Assembly (NCBI GenBank): GCA_025517525.1
Contig: JAOPJZ010000013.1
Location: 30,422 to 94,421, forward strand
Length of the DNA: 64,000 bases
Direction of reading: 5' to 3'
Source of the DNA: Natronosalvus hydrolyticus
GTDB taxonomy: Archaea; Halobacteriota; Halobacteria; Halobacteriales; Natrialbaceae
Shown piece by piece: positions 45,219 to 55,121 of this stretch; positions within the stretch are counted from its first letter, which is position 1, and every line of letters starts with the position of its first letter. Below the pieces are notes generated by a model, which was given only the letters and a program-made list of their open reading frames with translations, had not been told where the DNA came from and ran no database searches. Both the position numbers and the translations under genes were made by a program.

Positions 45219-45830
45219 ATGAACCGAAACGAGGTGCGGCGTGCCTGGGATGACGTCTCGGAACGGTACGCTGAAAACCGGGATCCGGACGGATCGGACG
45301 CGCAATTGATTGACGAATTGCTGGCTTTGCTCCCGGACAATCCCGATGTGCTCGATATTGGCTGTGGAGACGGCGCACGGACGCTCTCGAATCTCCCGTT
45401 GGGGAGCGTCGGCCTCGACGTCTCCCGGCGCGGACTCGAGCTCGCAGCGGAGACGATTCCGACGGCTCAGTTGATCCACGGTGAGATGTCGGAGTTGCCA
45501 ATCGTCGACGAACAGTTCGACGCGATCACGGCTTATCACGCGGTTTTCCACGTCCCTCGAGAGCGTCACCCAGCCGTGTATGACGAATTCGCTCGCGTTC
45601 TCCGAGATGGCGGATACCTGTTGATGACACTACCGGGCGGTCGGTTCGAGACCATCCGTCATGGCTGGATGGGCGGTCGTATGTTCTTTTCAGCGCCCGG
45701 TCGCGACCGAACGCTGACGCAGCTACGCGCGTCGGGCTTCGGGGATATCCGGGTCGAAACTGCGAATGATCCGCTAGGCAGTCAGACCGAATTCGTGTTC
45801 GCCACACTCGAGGGGGAATCGGAAACCTGA
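45219..45830 (+). CDS. class I SAM-dependent methyltransferase
   Basis: This 203-residue methyltransferase has motif I VLDIGCGDGART near residue 45, an acidic end of strand 2 (GLDVSRRGLEL), ITAYHAVFHVP as motif II and LRDGGYLLMTLPGG as motif III. It belongs to the UbiE/Methyltransf_11 group. The substrate is not predictable. It appears to be a single-gene unit. Confidence 0.88.
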   Translation: MNRNEVRRAWDDVSERYAENRDPDGSDAQLIDELLALLPDNPDVLDIGCGDGARTLSNLPLGSVGLDVSRRGLELAAETIPTAQLIHGEMSELPIVDEQFDAITAYHAVFHVPRERHPAVYDEFARVLRDGGYLLMTLPGGRFETIRHGWMGGRMFFSAPGRDRTLTQLRASGFGDIRVETANDPLGSQTEFVFATLEGESET

Positions 45831-46084
45831 GTGGTTACTCGGAATGTCGGACGATGGATGCGTAACGAGCTTCGATTATTTTGACTCGCGTGACTCAGGG
45901 TGTGAGGTAGGCGTTTAAGAATTCCGAACTCCCTTCGAGTGTACCAGATGCTCACGGAAACTCACCGCAGATACCGATCGCTGCCTCGCCAGAAGTTTAC
46001 TAGGTACAATAGGTACCAATCTCAACTACTGGGCCTATTCAAACTATTAATCACGTATTTGTATCGGAACGCGCTACCTCCAGT

Positions 46085-46594
46085 ATGTTCAGACGTGCCC
46101 GAGAGCTCGGCCCACCGTTGCTGGTCCCGCTGGCCTGGACGTTCATCATGGCTGCCCACCTCGAGATCGTGACCGAACACACGCTGTTCGTCGCCCACGT
46201 CGTGATGGCCGTCCTGCTGATCGGCTTCGCGGTTACCGGTTACGCCGACATGCGCGAGGGGGTCCTGCAAACGTGGTGGCGACTCATCGCTGTCGGCTCG
46301 GTCGTCACGCTCTGTGGGGTCGTTGGCCTCTGGCTCGAGCCGAACAATTCAACGCTTATGGCCGTCGCCCTCTTCGGCTGGATGGTGCTGCCAGCTGTCG
46401 GCTTCGTCGACACCGGGCGCCGAGTCAGCGACGGGAGCTGGATCTACGCGGCTGGTGCCGCGGGATGTCTACTCGGCGGTGTCCTCTACGCGATCGGTCA
46501 CCTCTGGGGGCACCAGACGGCCGCAGTCGGCGGTCTCGCGCTCGTCGGGCTCGGCCAGACGGCAGGCATTTTCGACGCAGCGATCCGGTATTAG
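46085..46594 (+). CDS. multi-pass membrane protein of unknown function
   Basis: This 169-residue protein has about six hydrophobic segments, such as PLLVPLAWTFIMAAHL, VVMAVLLIGFAVTGY, IAVGSVVTLCGVVGLWL, LFGWMVLPAVGFV, YAAGAAGCLLGGVLYAIG and GGLALVGLGQTAGI. Charged residues are confined to loops. I do not recognise a named family; a role in redox or lipid metabolism cannot be excluded. It has its own promoter region, with GGTACAATAGGTACC repeats near 46002. Confidence 0.75.
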   Translation: MFRRARELGPPLLVPLAWTFIMAAHLEIVTEHTLFVAHVVMAVLLIGFAVTGYADMREGVLQTWWRLIAVGSVVTLCGVVGLWLEPNNSTLMAVALFGWMVLPAVGFVDTGRRVSDGSWIYAAGAAGCLLGGVLYAIGHLWGHQTAAVGGLALVGLGQTAGIFDAAIRY

Positions 46595-46747
46595 TCGGAT
46601 AGCGAGCTTATCCGCCGTCGACGAGCCGCTCGTACACCGCCGGATAATTATTGTGATTACCTCATCAATGTCTCAAAAAGTGTTTTGACCGAGTTGATTG
46701 CTGTTTCCTCACCTGATTAGCGGGAGGATTTGGAGGCCTTGTTCTGA

Positions 46748-47415
46748 CTAATCCATCGTGTTTAGTTACGCGAATTCTACCTAGCGGTGAAGGCTTGTAA
46801 CCTCGTTTCAGCGGTTGCTGGATTTACCTGGCTGCACTTGTCCCTAAACTGGGATGTTCGTCGTTTTACTTATTGAACGATATATTTAACAGTGTTCCGA
46901 TTTCCATGCCTCTCGGTGCGAAATCGGAGTCCTGTACGTTGCAATGCAGCGGCTAAATTCTGTGCGTGATCGATGAGATATTCGGAATTTCCAACATCGT
47001 GTTTCCGCTGGGGTTCCTGAATGATCCGCTGCGATAACGCTGTTCTAGTTGTCGTAAACAGCCGAATGAGAAAGAATATGTCGTCTCTGGATTGACAGTC
47101 GCATACAGCCAGAACTGCTATCCCTTGATTCGAATCATGGTCTCGTTGAGGGCCACGTGATCCGGACTCACCTTGTTGGCGGGCTGTAGATCGGCTTTCT
47201 GCACCCAGTCGTGGACAGCTTTCTGAGACCGTTTGACACCAAATTACTATACTTCTCGAATAGTATTCTAAAGCGATAAGATGCTGTGGTGAAGGCGAAT
47301 ACCGAGCGCCATCAGCCGACGCGTTGTCCGCTCTCGCTTCGCAAAATCCAAGCAAATTCAGTCGCTACGACCACTGAAGTCGTCGATTTCTTCCATAGAA
47401 CAGTTGAAAACCTTC
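46748..47415 (-). pseudogene. decayed IS6-family transposase copy
   Basis: On the minus strand, ATG at 47394-47396 begins a remnant that aligns with the transposase gene at 60487-61122: MEEIDDFSGRS corresponds to MAEITRLSGC, and near its end HGNRNTV and LQRTGLRFR are kept. Frameshifts break the frame. The 3' end keeps ACTAAACACGATGGATTAGTC (seen as its complement at 46748-46768), close to the end of the 61-kb copy. This marks the left boundary of the AT-rich sugar-acid island. Confidence 0.8.
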
Positions 47416-47454
47416 CAGTCTCATTCTTCAAACTTAATTAAACTTGACTATTTC

Positions 47455-48633
47455 TTATGAGTATACCTTTTTTCGGATTGTATTATCATCTATAAGTCCC
47501 CAATCATATTCGACACCTAAACCATTATTGTTAGGAACAGGAACCGTTCCATCATGATCAATAACATCGATACCATCTTCATATCCTGATTTATATATCT
47601 GAGGCTTGTTGATTTCACACATTGGGTGTAATAATCCTAATTCATAGTAATTCGAATTTCTGGTTGCGGCCATACAATGGCGTTGGGCAGGACCAGGTGC
47701 ATGATATTCAACGTCGACGCCAAATCCTTCAGCAACACGAGCAATTTTCATTGCGCCTGTGATACCTGCATCGTATTCTGGATCCGCTCTGAGAAATTCG
47801 GTTGCATTGTTCGCAACAAAATCAGTATGTGGCTCCAATCCACGGATATGTTCCGTTTGTAGAAGTGGTGTTGTTAAGCGCTCAGAAAGTTTTCGATGGC
47901 CATGTTGTGAGAGACCACCATCGCTATACGGGTCTTCGTACCAGAGAAAGTTTTGTTCATCGCATGCTCGTCCAACAGTGATAGCATCTGCAAAGGTTTC
48001 GTATTCGCACGAAGGATCAAGCATTAGATCCATTCGGTCACCAACTCGGTTACCCACAGCGTGCACTGTCTCTATTTCTCGTTCAATATTTCTAGCTTTG
48101 TCTTCACCACCCCATGTATGCAGCTTGAAGCCAGGAAACCCTTTATCAAGGCATTTTTCTGCGAAATTGGCGTATGCTTCTGGAGAGTCAAGGCCACCGT
48201 TGTTATCTCCGGGAAATGAAGATGCATATGCAGGTAGGCGAGTACGGTAATTCCCAAGAAGCTCATGAATTGGTGCCCCATAATACTTACCTGCAATATC
48301 CCATAAGGCGATATCTATAGGCCCCATTGCCATTCGATCATATTGACGTAGCGCCCTTTTAATCTCACACCAATGCCTTTCTCGACGTAGTGCATCTTCC
48401 CCTATCAAATAGTTAGCAAATAACTTTGCTTGCTCAACAATATATGTGGGAGAATAGAGTGAAACATACTCCCCGGTCAATCCACTATCAGTGAATATCT
48501 TTATTGCAACAAGTTCACGCGTAGTTGTGTCGCCTGGACTATATTCGAATTTAAGTCCACTTTTATAGGAACCAATATCCTCCATGTCGTACGTAAATAT
48601 CTGCATCGAGATTTTCTTAATTACTGGTGTCAT
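47455..48633 (-). CDS. enolase-superfamily sugar-acid dehydratase
   Basis: This 392-residue protein belongs to the mandelate racemase group. Residues of the barrel active site are visible: FKLHTWGG (a K-x-H variant of the usual K-x-K), metal ligands in DLMLDPSCEYE, WYEDPYSD and LLQTEHIRG, and the Asp/His pair in RADPEYDAGIT and YHAPGPAQ. It probably dehydrates an aldonate such as xylonate or galactonate to its 2-keto-3-deoxy acid. An AAGGGGGAT Shine-Dalgarno-like sequence is 5 nt before the ATG at 48633, favouring it over 48648. It leads into an ABC importer operon and is clearly more AT-rich than region A. Confidence 0.85.
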   Translation of the reverse strand: MTPVIKKISMQIFTYDMEDIGSYKSGLKFEYSPGDTTTRELVAIKIFTDSGLTGEYVSLYSPTYIVEQAKLFANYLIGEDALRRERHWCEIKRALRQYDRMAMGPIDIALWDIAGKYYGAPIHELLGNYRTRLPAYASSFPGDNNGGLDSPEAYANFAEKCLDKGFPGFKLHTWGGEDKARNIEREIETVHAVGNRVGDRMDLMLDPSCEYETFADAITVGRACDEQNFLWYEDPYSDGGLSQHGHRKLSERLTTPLLQTEHIRGLEPHTDFVANNATEFLRADPEYDAGITGAMKIARVAEGFGVDVEYHAPGPAQRHCMAATRNSNYYELGLLHPMCEINKPQIYKSGYEDGIDVIDHDGTVPVPNNNGLGVEYDWGLIDDNTIRKKVYS

Positions 48634-48750
48634 AGTATCCCCCTTCATTTTTGTAGAATCGTATAATCAAATACTCAAAATGGGGCTTTAGTTTCTCTGT
48701 CCGATAACAAACCGTGCCACGACCTATGCTGAGTGATATCATCTGTTAAT

Positions 48751-49917
48751 TCACCTATTTTGATTTAAAGCTGTCTGTTCTCCTATCCCATGGGTTATCG
48801 CATTACCATTTCCAGATTCAAAAAGATGTAATTTTTCCCGATCTATGACAAGTTCAATATTGTCTTTAGTACTCACGTCACTGTCTGGATCGACGCTCAT
48901 TAATAATTGGTCAGCACTACTGGTTTCGGTTACAGTTGGTCCATCTTCGGCTCCCACGTTCAACCTCAAATAGACAAATATTTCGTCGCCCATTGGTTCC
49001 AATACATCAACCTGGGCATCAATTGGATCGGATTGTGACTGAATTTCAGGGGAATTTGATTTGGGATATACGTCTTCGGGTCGCACGCCAAGGGTGATAG
49101 GGTCACCAATACTTAAGTCATCATAATTTCCGATGTTGATATCCACATTAATATGAGTTGATTCAAACCCACCTGAACGGATCTTTCCTTCAATAAAATT
49201 CATACTGGGCGATCCGATGAAGCTGGCTACAAATTGATTTGCAGGTTCATTGTAACACTTTAGTGGAGGTGCGATTTGTTGTAGTTCACCTTTATTGAGT
49301 ACTGCAATTCGATCTGCCATCGTCATCGCTTCTGCCTGATCGTGGGTTACATAGATGATTGTTGTGCCAAGTTCTTTGTGCAAACGTTGCAGTTCCGTAC
49401 GCATATGAACTCGAAGTTTCGCATCTAGATTTGCTAGTGGCTCATCCATCAGAAATACTTCCGGGTCCCGTACGATAGCCCGCCCAATTGCTACCCGTTG
49501 TTGTTGTCCGCCGGAGAGTTCATCGGGCATTCTGTCTAGTATTTCTTTGATCTGCAGGATTTCAGCTGCATTTTCCACACGTTTCTTTACCTCTTTTGAA
49601 TCAAAATTCCGCAATCGAAGTCCAAAGCTAATATTATCGTGCACGTTCATGTGGGGGAACAGTGCAATATTTTGGAACACCATCGCAATCTGACGATCTT
49701 TCGGTGGCAAGTAGGTAACTTCTCTATCTGCTACAGTAATTTCACCACTTGTAGGTTTCGTCAACCCCGCAATCGTCTCGAGGGTTGTCGATTTTCCACA
49801 ACCAGATGGCCCTACTAAGCATATGAATTCACCATCTTTAATGTTAAGGTTTATATTTTCAACTGCTGTTACGTCCTCGTACTGCTTTACGATGTTTTCT
49901 AGTATTACGTCTCCCAT
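48751..49917 (-). CDS. ABC importer ATPase (MalK/UgpC type)
   Basis: This 388-residue ATPase has Walker A GPSGCGKST near residue 37, Q-loop VFQNIALFP, signature LSGGQQQRV near 136 and Walker B VFLMDEPLANLD near 157. The C-terminal TOBE/OB region (VRPEDVYP) is typical of CUT1 sugar-uptake ATPases. It powers the two permeases encoded on the same strand. The extra C-terminal acidic stretch before IELVIDREKLHLFE is not unusual in haloarchaea. Confidence 0.93.
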   Translation of the reverse strand: MGDVILENIVKQYEDVTAVENINLNIKDGEFICLVGPSGCGKSTTLETIAGLTKPTSGEITVADREVTYLPPKDRQIAMVFQNIALFPHMNVHDNISFGLRLRNFDSKEVKKRVENAAEILQIKEILDRMPDELSGGQQQRVAIGRAIVRDPEVFLMDEPLANLDAKLRVHMRTELQRLHKELGTTIIYVTHDQAEAMTMADRIAVLNKGELQQIAPPLKCYNEPANQFVASFIGSPSMNFIEGKIRSGGFESTHINVDINIGNYDDLSIGDPITLGVRPEDVYPKSNSPEIQSQSDPIDAQVDVLEPMGDEIFVYLRLNVGAEDGPTVTETSSADQLLMSVDPDSDVSTKDNIELVIDREKLHLFESGNGNAITHGIGEQTALNQNR

Positions 49918-50091
49918 GAGTGTTATTCTGATTTGTTTATTTGACCGTTATCGCTGTTTTTGTACAATGCGATATAATCATTTCGGCGGTCGATCTGTGA
50001 CCGCGAACCAATTCGTAGATTTTGGGAAGGTACCATTGTGACCAATTTTTTCTCGTTTTGGCTTTTTGGCTTGGTGAACTAATTATTACCA

Positions 50092-51003
50092 CTATTCCTT
50101 TAACGCACCTGCAGTTAGCCCACTAACAATTTTCTTTTGCCCAAGGAATACCAACACCGTTACTGGAATGAGGCCGAGAATACTACCCGCCGCCATCAAG
50201 TGGTACGGCGATCCCCTTACAGTTGTCACCTCATACATTTGTATCCCATGGACTAGAGGTGCCCAATTATTATAACTACTATCCGTTAACAAGAAAGAAA
50301 AGAAGAACTCGTTATACACGAGTATGAACGTTAATATACCAACTGTTGCTACGGCAGGAGCAGACAGGGGGACAATAACTCGGAACAGTGCACCGATTCG
50401 AGTACATCCTTCTATCCTAGCTGCGTCTTCTAAACCATCTGGAATACGACTATAGAACACGGTTAGAATGAACGTTGCTAATGGAAGGGTGATCCCTGCT
50501 AAAGGTAGAACCACTGGCCAAGGGGTCCCATATAGGTCAGGTGTTGCCAGGCCGAAGAGGCTGATGTTTCCAGTGAATAGACGGAACAGTGGAATAATAT
50601 AGGTTGTGCCCGGGAAATATGTTATAATTAAGAAGGCTACTAATAACACACCTCTTCCTTTGAACTTAAATCTTCCAAACACATAGCCTGCTAGACTTGC
50701 TACAATTAGTACAAAGACCGTCGTGATAGTGGCAATAATAATACTATTCAATATATATTGATGTAGTGGGACTATCTCTAGTGTATCAATATAATTCTCC
50801 CATTGGAATCCAGTAGGGAGATACCGTACTTCGGCCAATCCATGTTGTGGGGTTATAGAGACTACAAACAGAAAATAAAATGGGAATATAATTAATACTG
50901 AAAAGAAAGCAGCCGATATATACAATAGATAATTATATATCCTTTCAGGGTTGGCTATGCTACTTTTAACCAGTTTATCAGCTATGTTGTTATATTTTTT
51001 CAT
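50092..51003 (-). CDS. ABC sugar permease (MalG type)
   Basis: This 303-residue permease has six hydrophobic segments and the EAA-like loop DGLEDAARIEGCTRIGALFRV near residue 195, which contacts the ATPase. It ends with SGLTAGALKE, as typical CUT1 MalG proteins do. GGAGGT lies 10 nt before its ATG inside the end of the MalF-type gene, with a 4-nt overlap, so translation by a Shine-Dalgarno mechanism is likely here, unlike the leaderless genes of region A. Confidence 0.92.
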   Translation of the reverse strand: MKKYNNIADKLVKSSIANPERIYNYLLYISAAFFSVLIIFPFYFLFVVSITPQHGLAEVRYLPTGFQWENYIDTLEIVPLHQYILNSIIIATITTVFVLIVASLAGYVFGRFKFKGRGVLLVAFLIITYFPGTTYIIPLFRLFTGNISLFGLATPDLYGTPWPVVLPLAGITLPLATFILTVFYSRIPDGLEDAARIEGCTRIGALFRVIVPLSAPAVATVGILTFILVYNEFFFSFLLTDSSYNNWAPLVHGIQMYEVTTVRGSPYHLMAAGSILGLIPVTVLVFLGQKKIVSGLTAGALKE

Positions 51004-52013
51004 TGACTAATACCTCCTCGTTGGGCAAATCTTGTTAAGTATACTGCTACAATAGAAGCGATGATCAAGGCCAGAATCACAGCGACTGCCGAAGATGTCC
51101 CGTAATTATGCCGAGAGAATTCATTTATAACAGAGCATGTAAGGACAGTTACGTCTCCGCAACCGCTAACTGCTACAACTGTCCCGTAGATACGCATTGA
51201 TTCAATCGTTCGGAATATTAATGCTACGAATATTGCTGGAATTATTAGAGGAAATGTAATCATTTTAAACCGTTGCCATCGACTTGCACCTGCTACATCT
51301 GCTACCTTATACAACTCCCGATTTATACTTTGGAGACCAGCTAAGAGAATTATAGCAACAAAGGCGGAATGCTTCCATGCTTCCGCCAGAATCACAATAA
51401 ATGTACTTTCTCTGGAATATGCTAAGGGCGATGTCGCATTAGCAAACCCTAGAAAATCCAACCATTCAACACCTACACCAGCTCCCGGAGTAAACATAAG
51501 TCTGAAAATCATTCCTTGAATAACAATTGGCACAGCCCAGGGGAGAATAACAATTACGCGCATTACTGACTGCCCCTTAAATGTTTCATTAAGAATAAGC
51601 GCCTGCGCAAAACCGAGTACCATACTCAGTACAACTGCACCAATTGTTATTATAATAGTTACAGTTAAGGAACTATAGAAGGGTTGAGTGATATCAAAGA
51701 ATGGTGCAAGGAGATTTGCGTCATTAGTCAGGATCTTATAATAATTTTCAAGGCCGACAAACTCACCAACAGTTTCGATATCATGATCTTCTCGAACAGA
51801 CATCTGCAACGTATATGTGATGGGCCAGAACGCGATGATGGTCATCAAAATGAAAGCCGGGGTGAGCATCAGATAGGCGAATTTATCGTCAGGCAACACC
51901 TCAATCCTATTCATAAGGCGAGTGTACAATCTACTCACTCGCCTCCCTCCTAGTTGATTGGCCACTGATTTAACAACATCACCAATCCTCTTAATGTTAT
52001 TTTCCATTTTCAT
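51000..52013 (-). CDS. ABC sugar permease (MalF type)
   Basis: This 337-residue permease has six or seven hydrophobic segments. The EAA-like loop is NRELYKVADVAGASRWQRFKM near residue 240. A cytosolic N-terminus of about 40 residues precedes the first helix. It pairs with the MalG-type protein (4-nt overlap). The substrate is set mainly by the binding protein encoded upstream. An alternative ATG is two codons downstream. Confidence 0.92.
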   Translation of the reverse strand: MKMENNIKRIGDVVKSVANQLGGRRVSRLYTRLMNRIEVLPDDKFAYLMLTPAFILMTIIAFWPITYTLQMSVREDHDIETVGEFVGLENYYKILTNDANLLAPFFDITQPFYSSLTVTIIITIGAVVLSMVLGFAQALILNETFKGQSVMRVIVILPWAVPIVIQGMIFRLMFTPGAGVGVEWLDFLGFANATSPLAYSRESTFIVILAEAWKHSAFVAIILLAGLQSINRELYKVADVAGASRWQRFKMITFPLIIPAIFVALIFRTIESMRIYGTVVAVSGCGDVTVLTCSVINEFSRHNYGTSSAVAVILALIIASIVAVYLTRFAQRGGISQ

Positions 52014-52078
52014 ATCAAATTATAGTGTTTATTATGTGCTCTTCAACTCTTTAGGCTATGCATTTATCTCAACTTACT

Positions 52079-53479
52079 CTAATATTCTGATTCATGATCT
52101 TGGATTTCCCCTGCCATATCTGACATTGCTTCTTCTGGTGATTTATCTCCTCTGAGAGCGTTCATTACCTCACCATCGAATGTGTCCACATAATCATACC
52201 ACTGAGGATTGAGTTCCACAAATTGGCCAGTGTTATTGGAAGCGAAGTGCAAGGTGTCCGCATGGGGTCCAATACGGTCCATAGCTTTCACTTCGTCCGA
52301 TTGATACATCTCTGGAACCGGTGGTGCATAACCTTGATGTTCGAAAAGGGCTAGCTGAACCTCCGGTTGTGCCATGGCTTCAAGGACTTCAGTAACCTCC
52401 TCAGGATTTTCTGTGTGGCCATTTGCAACCAAGTACCATGCGCCGAGTGCACTCCTGGATCCACCCGAGTATTCGTATTTACCTTCCTCCTCAGAAACCG
52501 CATACGGTATTGGCATTGTTCCATAATCGTCCCCAAACTCTTCAGCGAGCACTGGAACTGCCCATGTCCAAATTCTAGTGGCGATCATATTGTCATTCAT
52601 CATCTGATCGATCATAGGATCATCGTCCCAAGTGAGGGTTTCTTCAGCAGATATCTGACTGAACCCATCTAAGGTGTTTTCGGCATCTTCTCCATGGATG
52701 AATGACCGCATCATTCTAAGTGCGTCAACGGCTTCTTCATCGTCTACTGTTATTTCACGGTTTCCAATATTCTCATCGTGTAGATTATCCCCAAAGAAAT
52801 CGCCGCCAAATGATGCTACCTTCTCGTAAAATTGTGCCTGGGCAAGTTTATGTTGGGTGTTAATGCCATACCCGTAGTCCACACCTGCTTCTTCTTGCGC
52901 GTCTGTAATAACTTCATTAAACTCACCCCAAGTAAGGGGTTCAGTAGCCCAATTTTCGCCGTCTGGATCATATCCTGCATCTTCAACAAGGTCTTTCCTA
53001 TAATGCATTACAGCAATATCCACTAAGAGGGGATATCCGTATAGGTTACCATCTTGATCATATAATTCTACAAGCTGCCCGATCATATCCTCACGAATAC
53101 GAGTCTCGGCATCATCGGAAATATATTCACTCAAGTTTAGAAGATAATCTCGGTCGATAAATGGGAGGCCTTGCGGATCCATCTGAAAAATATCTGGTTT
53201 TTCACGACCCGTGGATAATGTTTGTTCCCAACTTGTAAGCCGTTCTCCACCAGGTGGAATCGACGAAGCTTCAAGTTCTATATCCTCTGAAAGCCCCGCT
53301 TCATACATTGCTTCTGCCCATCTTTCGAAGGCATCTCCACCTACACCAGAACTTATTTCAACCGTAGCTGTCCCATCTCCATCACTATCCCTACCCAGAC
53401 AACCAGCTAGTCCCACGGCACTTGCTGCACCAACTGATTTTATAACTGTTCGTCTGCGGGCATTGTTGCTATCACCCAT
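52079..53479 (-). CDS. extracellular solute-binding lipoprotein of the sugar ABC importer
   Basis: This 466-residue protein has a Tat signal (RRRTVIK near residue 9) followed by a lipobox ending in AGC, so it is exported folded and lipid-anchored. The mature part resembles family-1 sugar-binding proteins (DIFQMDPQG, ARTGQ-free; FSQISAEETLTWDDDPM, EVTEVLEAM). It is the first gene of the importer operon and should capture the sugar or sugar acid. The start at 53479 is favoured over 53491 by the length of the signal. Confidence 0.9.
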   Translation of the reverse strand: MGDSNNARRRTVIKSVGAASAVGLAGCLGRDSDGDGTATVEISSGVGGDAFERWAEAMYEAGLSEDIELEASSIPPGGERLTSWEQTLSTGREKPDIFQMDPQGLPFIDRDYLLNLSEYISDDAETRIREDMIGQLVELYDQDGNLYGYPLLVDIAVMHYRKDLVEDAGYDPDGENWATEPLTWGEFNEVITDAQEEAGVDYGYGINTQHKLAQAQFYEKVASFGGDFFGDNLHDENIGNREITVDDEEAVDALRMMRSFIHGEDAENTLDGFSQISAEETLTWDDDPMIDQMMNDNMIATRIWTWAVPVLAEEFGDDYGTMPIPYAVSEEEGKYEYSGGSRSALGAWYLVANGHTENPEEVTEVLEAMAQPEVQLALFEHQGYAPPVPEMYQSDEVKAMDRIGPHADTLHFASNNTGQFVELNPQWYDYVDTFDGEVMNALRGDKSPEEAMSDMAGEIQDHESEY

Positions 53480-53865
53480 GGGATAAGACAACCAACCAAG
53501 TCATAATAAATCTTTGGATCCCCCCTATAATCACTTCCAACTATCAGTGTTACAAAATTTTCACAGATCCTGTACTTGCCGACCCCAATTCTCAGGACCT
53601 CATAAAGGATCCTTGGCTAACTCTTTGTAATGCCTGAGTTCTGTGTCGGAACGGTTGCACTGACGGCTTCGACGATAGATTATAGACGGGACGAAGGAGA
53701 GCTGTCGGCGGCGGTCAGCCGCTGACGCGACAGCCTCGCCATGACGAGGAAATTAAAGAGCTGGTCCTCGTGGATTTCACTATCTCTTACTGCTGGTGTT
53801 TAGGCATACCCTCAGCAAGCAGACGTTCTAACTAAACGGCTTTGTGAGGTGCTGAGTATGTATTT
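53480..53865. other. gene-free spacer upstream of the importer operon
   Basis: No supported gene. A GC-rich patch near 53690-53760 with short inverted repeats (AGCTGTCGGCGGCGGTCAGCC region) stands out in an AT-rich setting and could be a remnant of an inserted element; nothing more can be said. Confidence 0.45.
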
Positions 53866-54222
53866 TCATCCAGTCCCAACAAACCATACTAAAAAACATA
53901 TCTCTCCCTTATTTCCTGCATTGAGTTCAGAACGAATTTGTAACCAATTCCCGAAGTTATCGAGTTGAATCGCATACATCCCTTCAGAATTCACATCAGT
54001 TAATGAGGTGATTGGTGCCCAGTGTAAGTCCCAATCATCGTATCCTGAAGGACTAACCCCCACTTCAAAGACGGGATCGGGCTCGCCATGATAGTCGATG
54101 ATTTGGACGAAAACAATCCCTTGTGTAAACGGTCCTACTTCCACTGGTTCTGTAAATGCAATAGGATTGTCTTCGTTAATTACCGTATCAGGGGCCATTG
54201 GAAGAGTTTCGCAAATGGGCAT
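53866..54222 (-). CDS. small protein of unknown function coupled to the neighbour
   Basis: This 118-residue protein is rich in beta-type sequence (FTQGIVFVQIIDYHG, YAIQLDNFGNWLQIRSELN, ICFLVWFVGTG) and has no signal peptide. Its ATG overlaps the stop of the upstream gene by one base (TAATG), which indicates translational coupling. It may form a beta-sandwich subunit with that protein. I do not recognise a family. Confidence 0.7.
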   Translation of the reverse strand: MPICETLPMAPDTVINEDNPIAFTEPVEVGPFTQGIVFVQIIDYHGEPDPVFEVGVSPSGYDDWDLHWAPITSLTDVNSEGMYAIQLDNFGNWLQIRSELNAGNKGEICFLVWFVGTG

Positions 54223-55121
54223 TATGCCACCTCCGCTGAAAGCACAAGTGAGTCTACGAATAAGAAACTACGGGTGTCTGTGTTAGTCTGAATGCTTAGA
54301 ATTGGGTTTAATAACCCGAAAATATCCCCTCCATAGATTACTCGATCGTCGTCTGGTGGATTTGATGGTGGTGCTCCTGTGTGTGACAAATCTCGCATAT
54401 CAATCACATTATTATTACACTGCAATTCATTATACGATTTATCTTCCACATCAATGTCGAACCGAAGATAATGCCAGTTTGGTTTCCAGGGAACGCTATC
54501 GTTAGGTGAATTCCAGCAAAGCTTTTGATCCCCATCGGGTATATCTGCGAAATCGTCCATCATCGGATCAACTCCACCCATATGATATTGCCACTTCTGC
54601 TCCGCTTCATTGCCGTTAGAGAAATTAAAGTAGCGTACAGCGGGCCACCATCGATTCTCAATATCATGAATGTCAAATTCGACGGAAAACCCACGGACAT
54701 TATGTTCTCCAGTCAACTCTTGTTTTTCAGGACGCACGTTAGTGTCAACCGTAGTTCCACGGGGTTGCTCATGATAAGCAAAAACCATTTCGAAGCGGAG
54801 ACCTGTGTACCACTGGCCATCATGATAAGGCATTGTTATCCGTTTAATCGCTCGAGTGAGTGCACTTTTTTCAGGGACTGTCGCAAGTTTAAGACTATGA
54901 TGTCCACTTTGCGATCCATATGAGCCCCACCAATGAGTTGGCATAGTACTCCGGCAAATCACCCCCCAATCATTCTCAAATTCATCTCCAGTAATGTGAT
55001 GACCGTACCAACCACACCGACTTTCATCGAACTCATCAACAAGGATGATACGATCCATAGGGTGAAACGGACGTCCTTTCGAATGTAATTCGGATTTAAT
55101 CATCGGGTTCAAATCTTCCAT
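54222..55121 (-). CDS. DUF6772-like protein of unknown function
   Basis: This 299-residue protein has the features I associate with DUF6772: ILVDEFDESRCGWYG near the N-terminus, HHSLKLATVPEKSALTRAIKR, and a beta-rich remainder with FSVEFDIHDIENRWWPAVRYF, suggesting a lectin/concanavalin-like fold. It has no signal peptide. Members occur near sugar-uptake genes, which fits this place beside an ABC importer. The ATG at 55121 is favoured over a GTG at 55130. A one-base overlap couples it to the small gene downstream. The exact job is unknown. Confidence 0.65.
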   Translation of the reverse strand: MEDLNPMIKSELHSKGRPFHPMDRIILVDEFDESRCGWYGHHITGDEFENDWGVICRSTMPTHWWGSYGSQSGHHSLKLATVPEKSALTRAIKRITMPYHDGQWYTGLRFEMVFAYHEQPRGTTVDTNVRPEKQELTGEHNVRGFSVEFDIHDIENRWWPAVRYFNFSNGNEAEQKWQYHMGGVDPMMDDFADIPDGDQKLCWNSPNDSVPWKPNWHYLRFDIDVEDKSYNELQCNNNVIDMRDLSHTGAPPSNPPDDDRVIYGGDIFGLLNPILSIQTNTDTRSFLFVDSLVLSAEVA

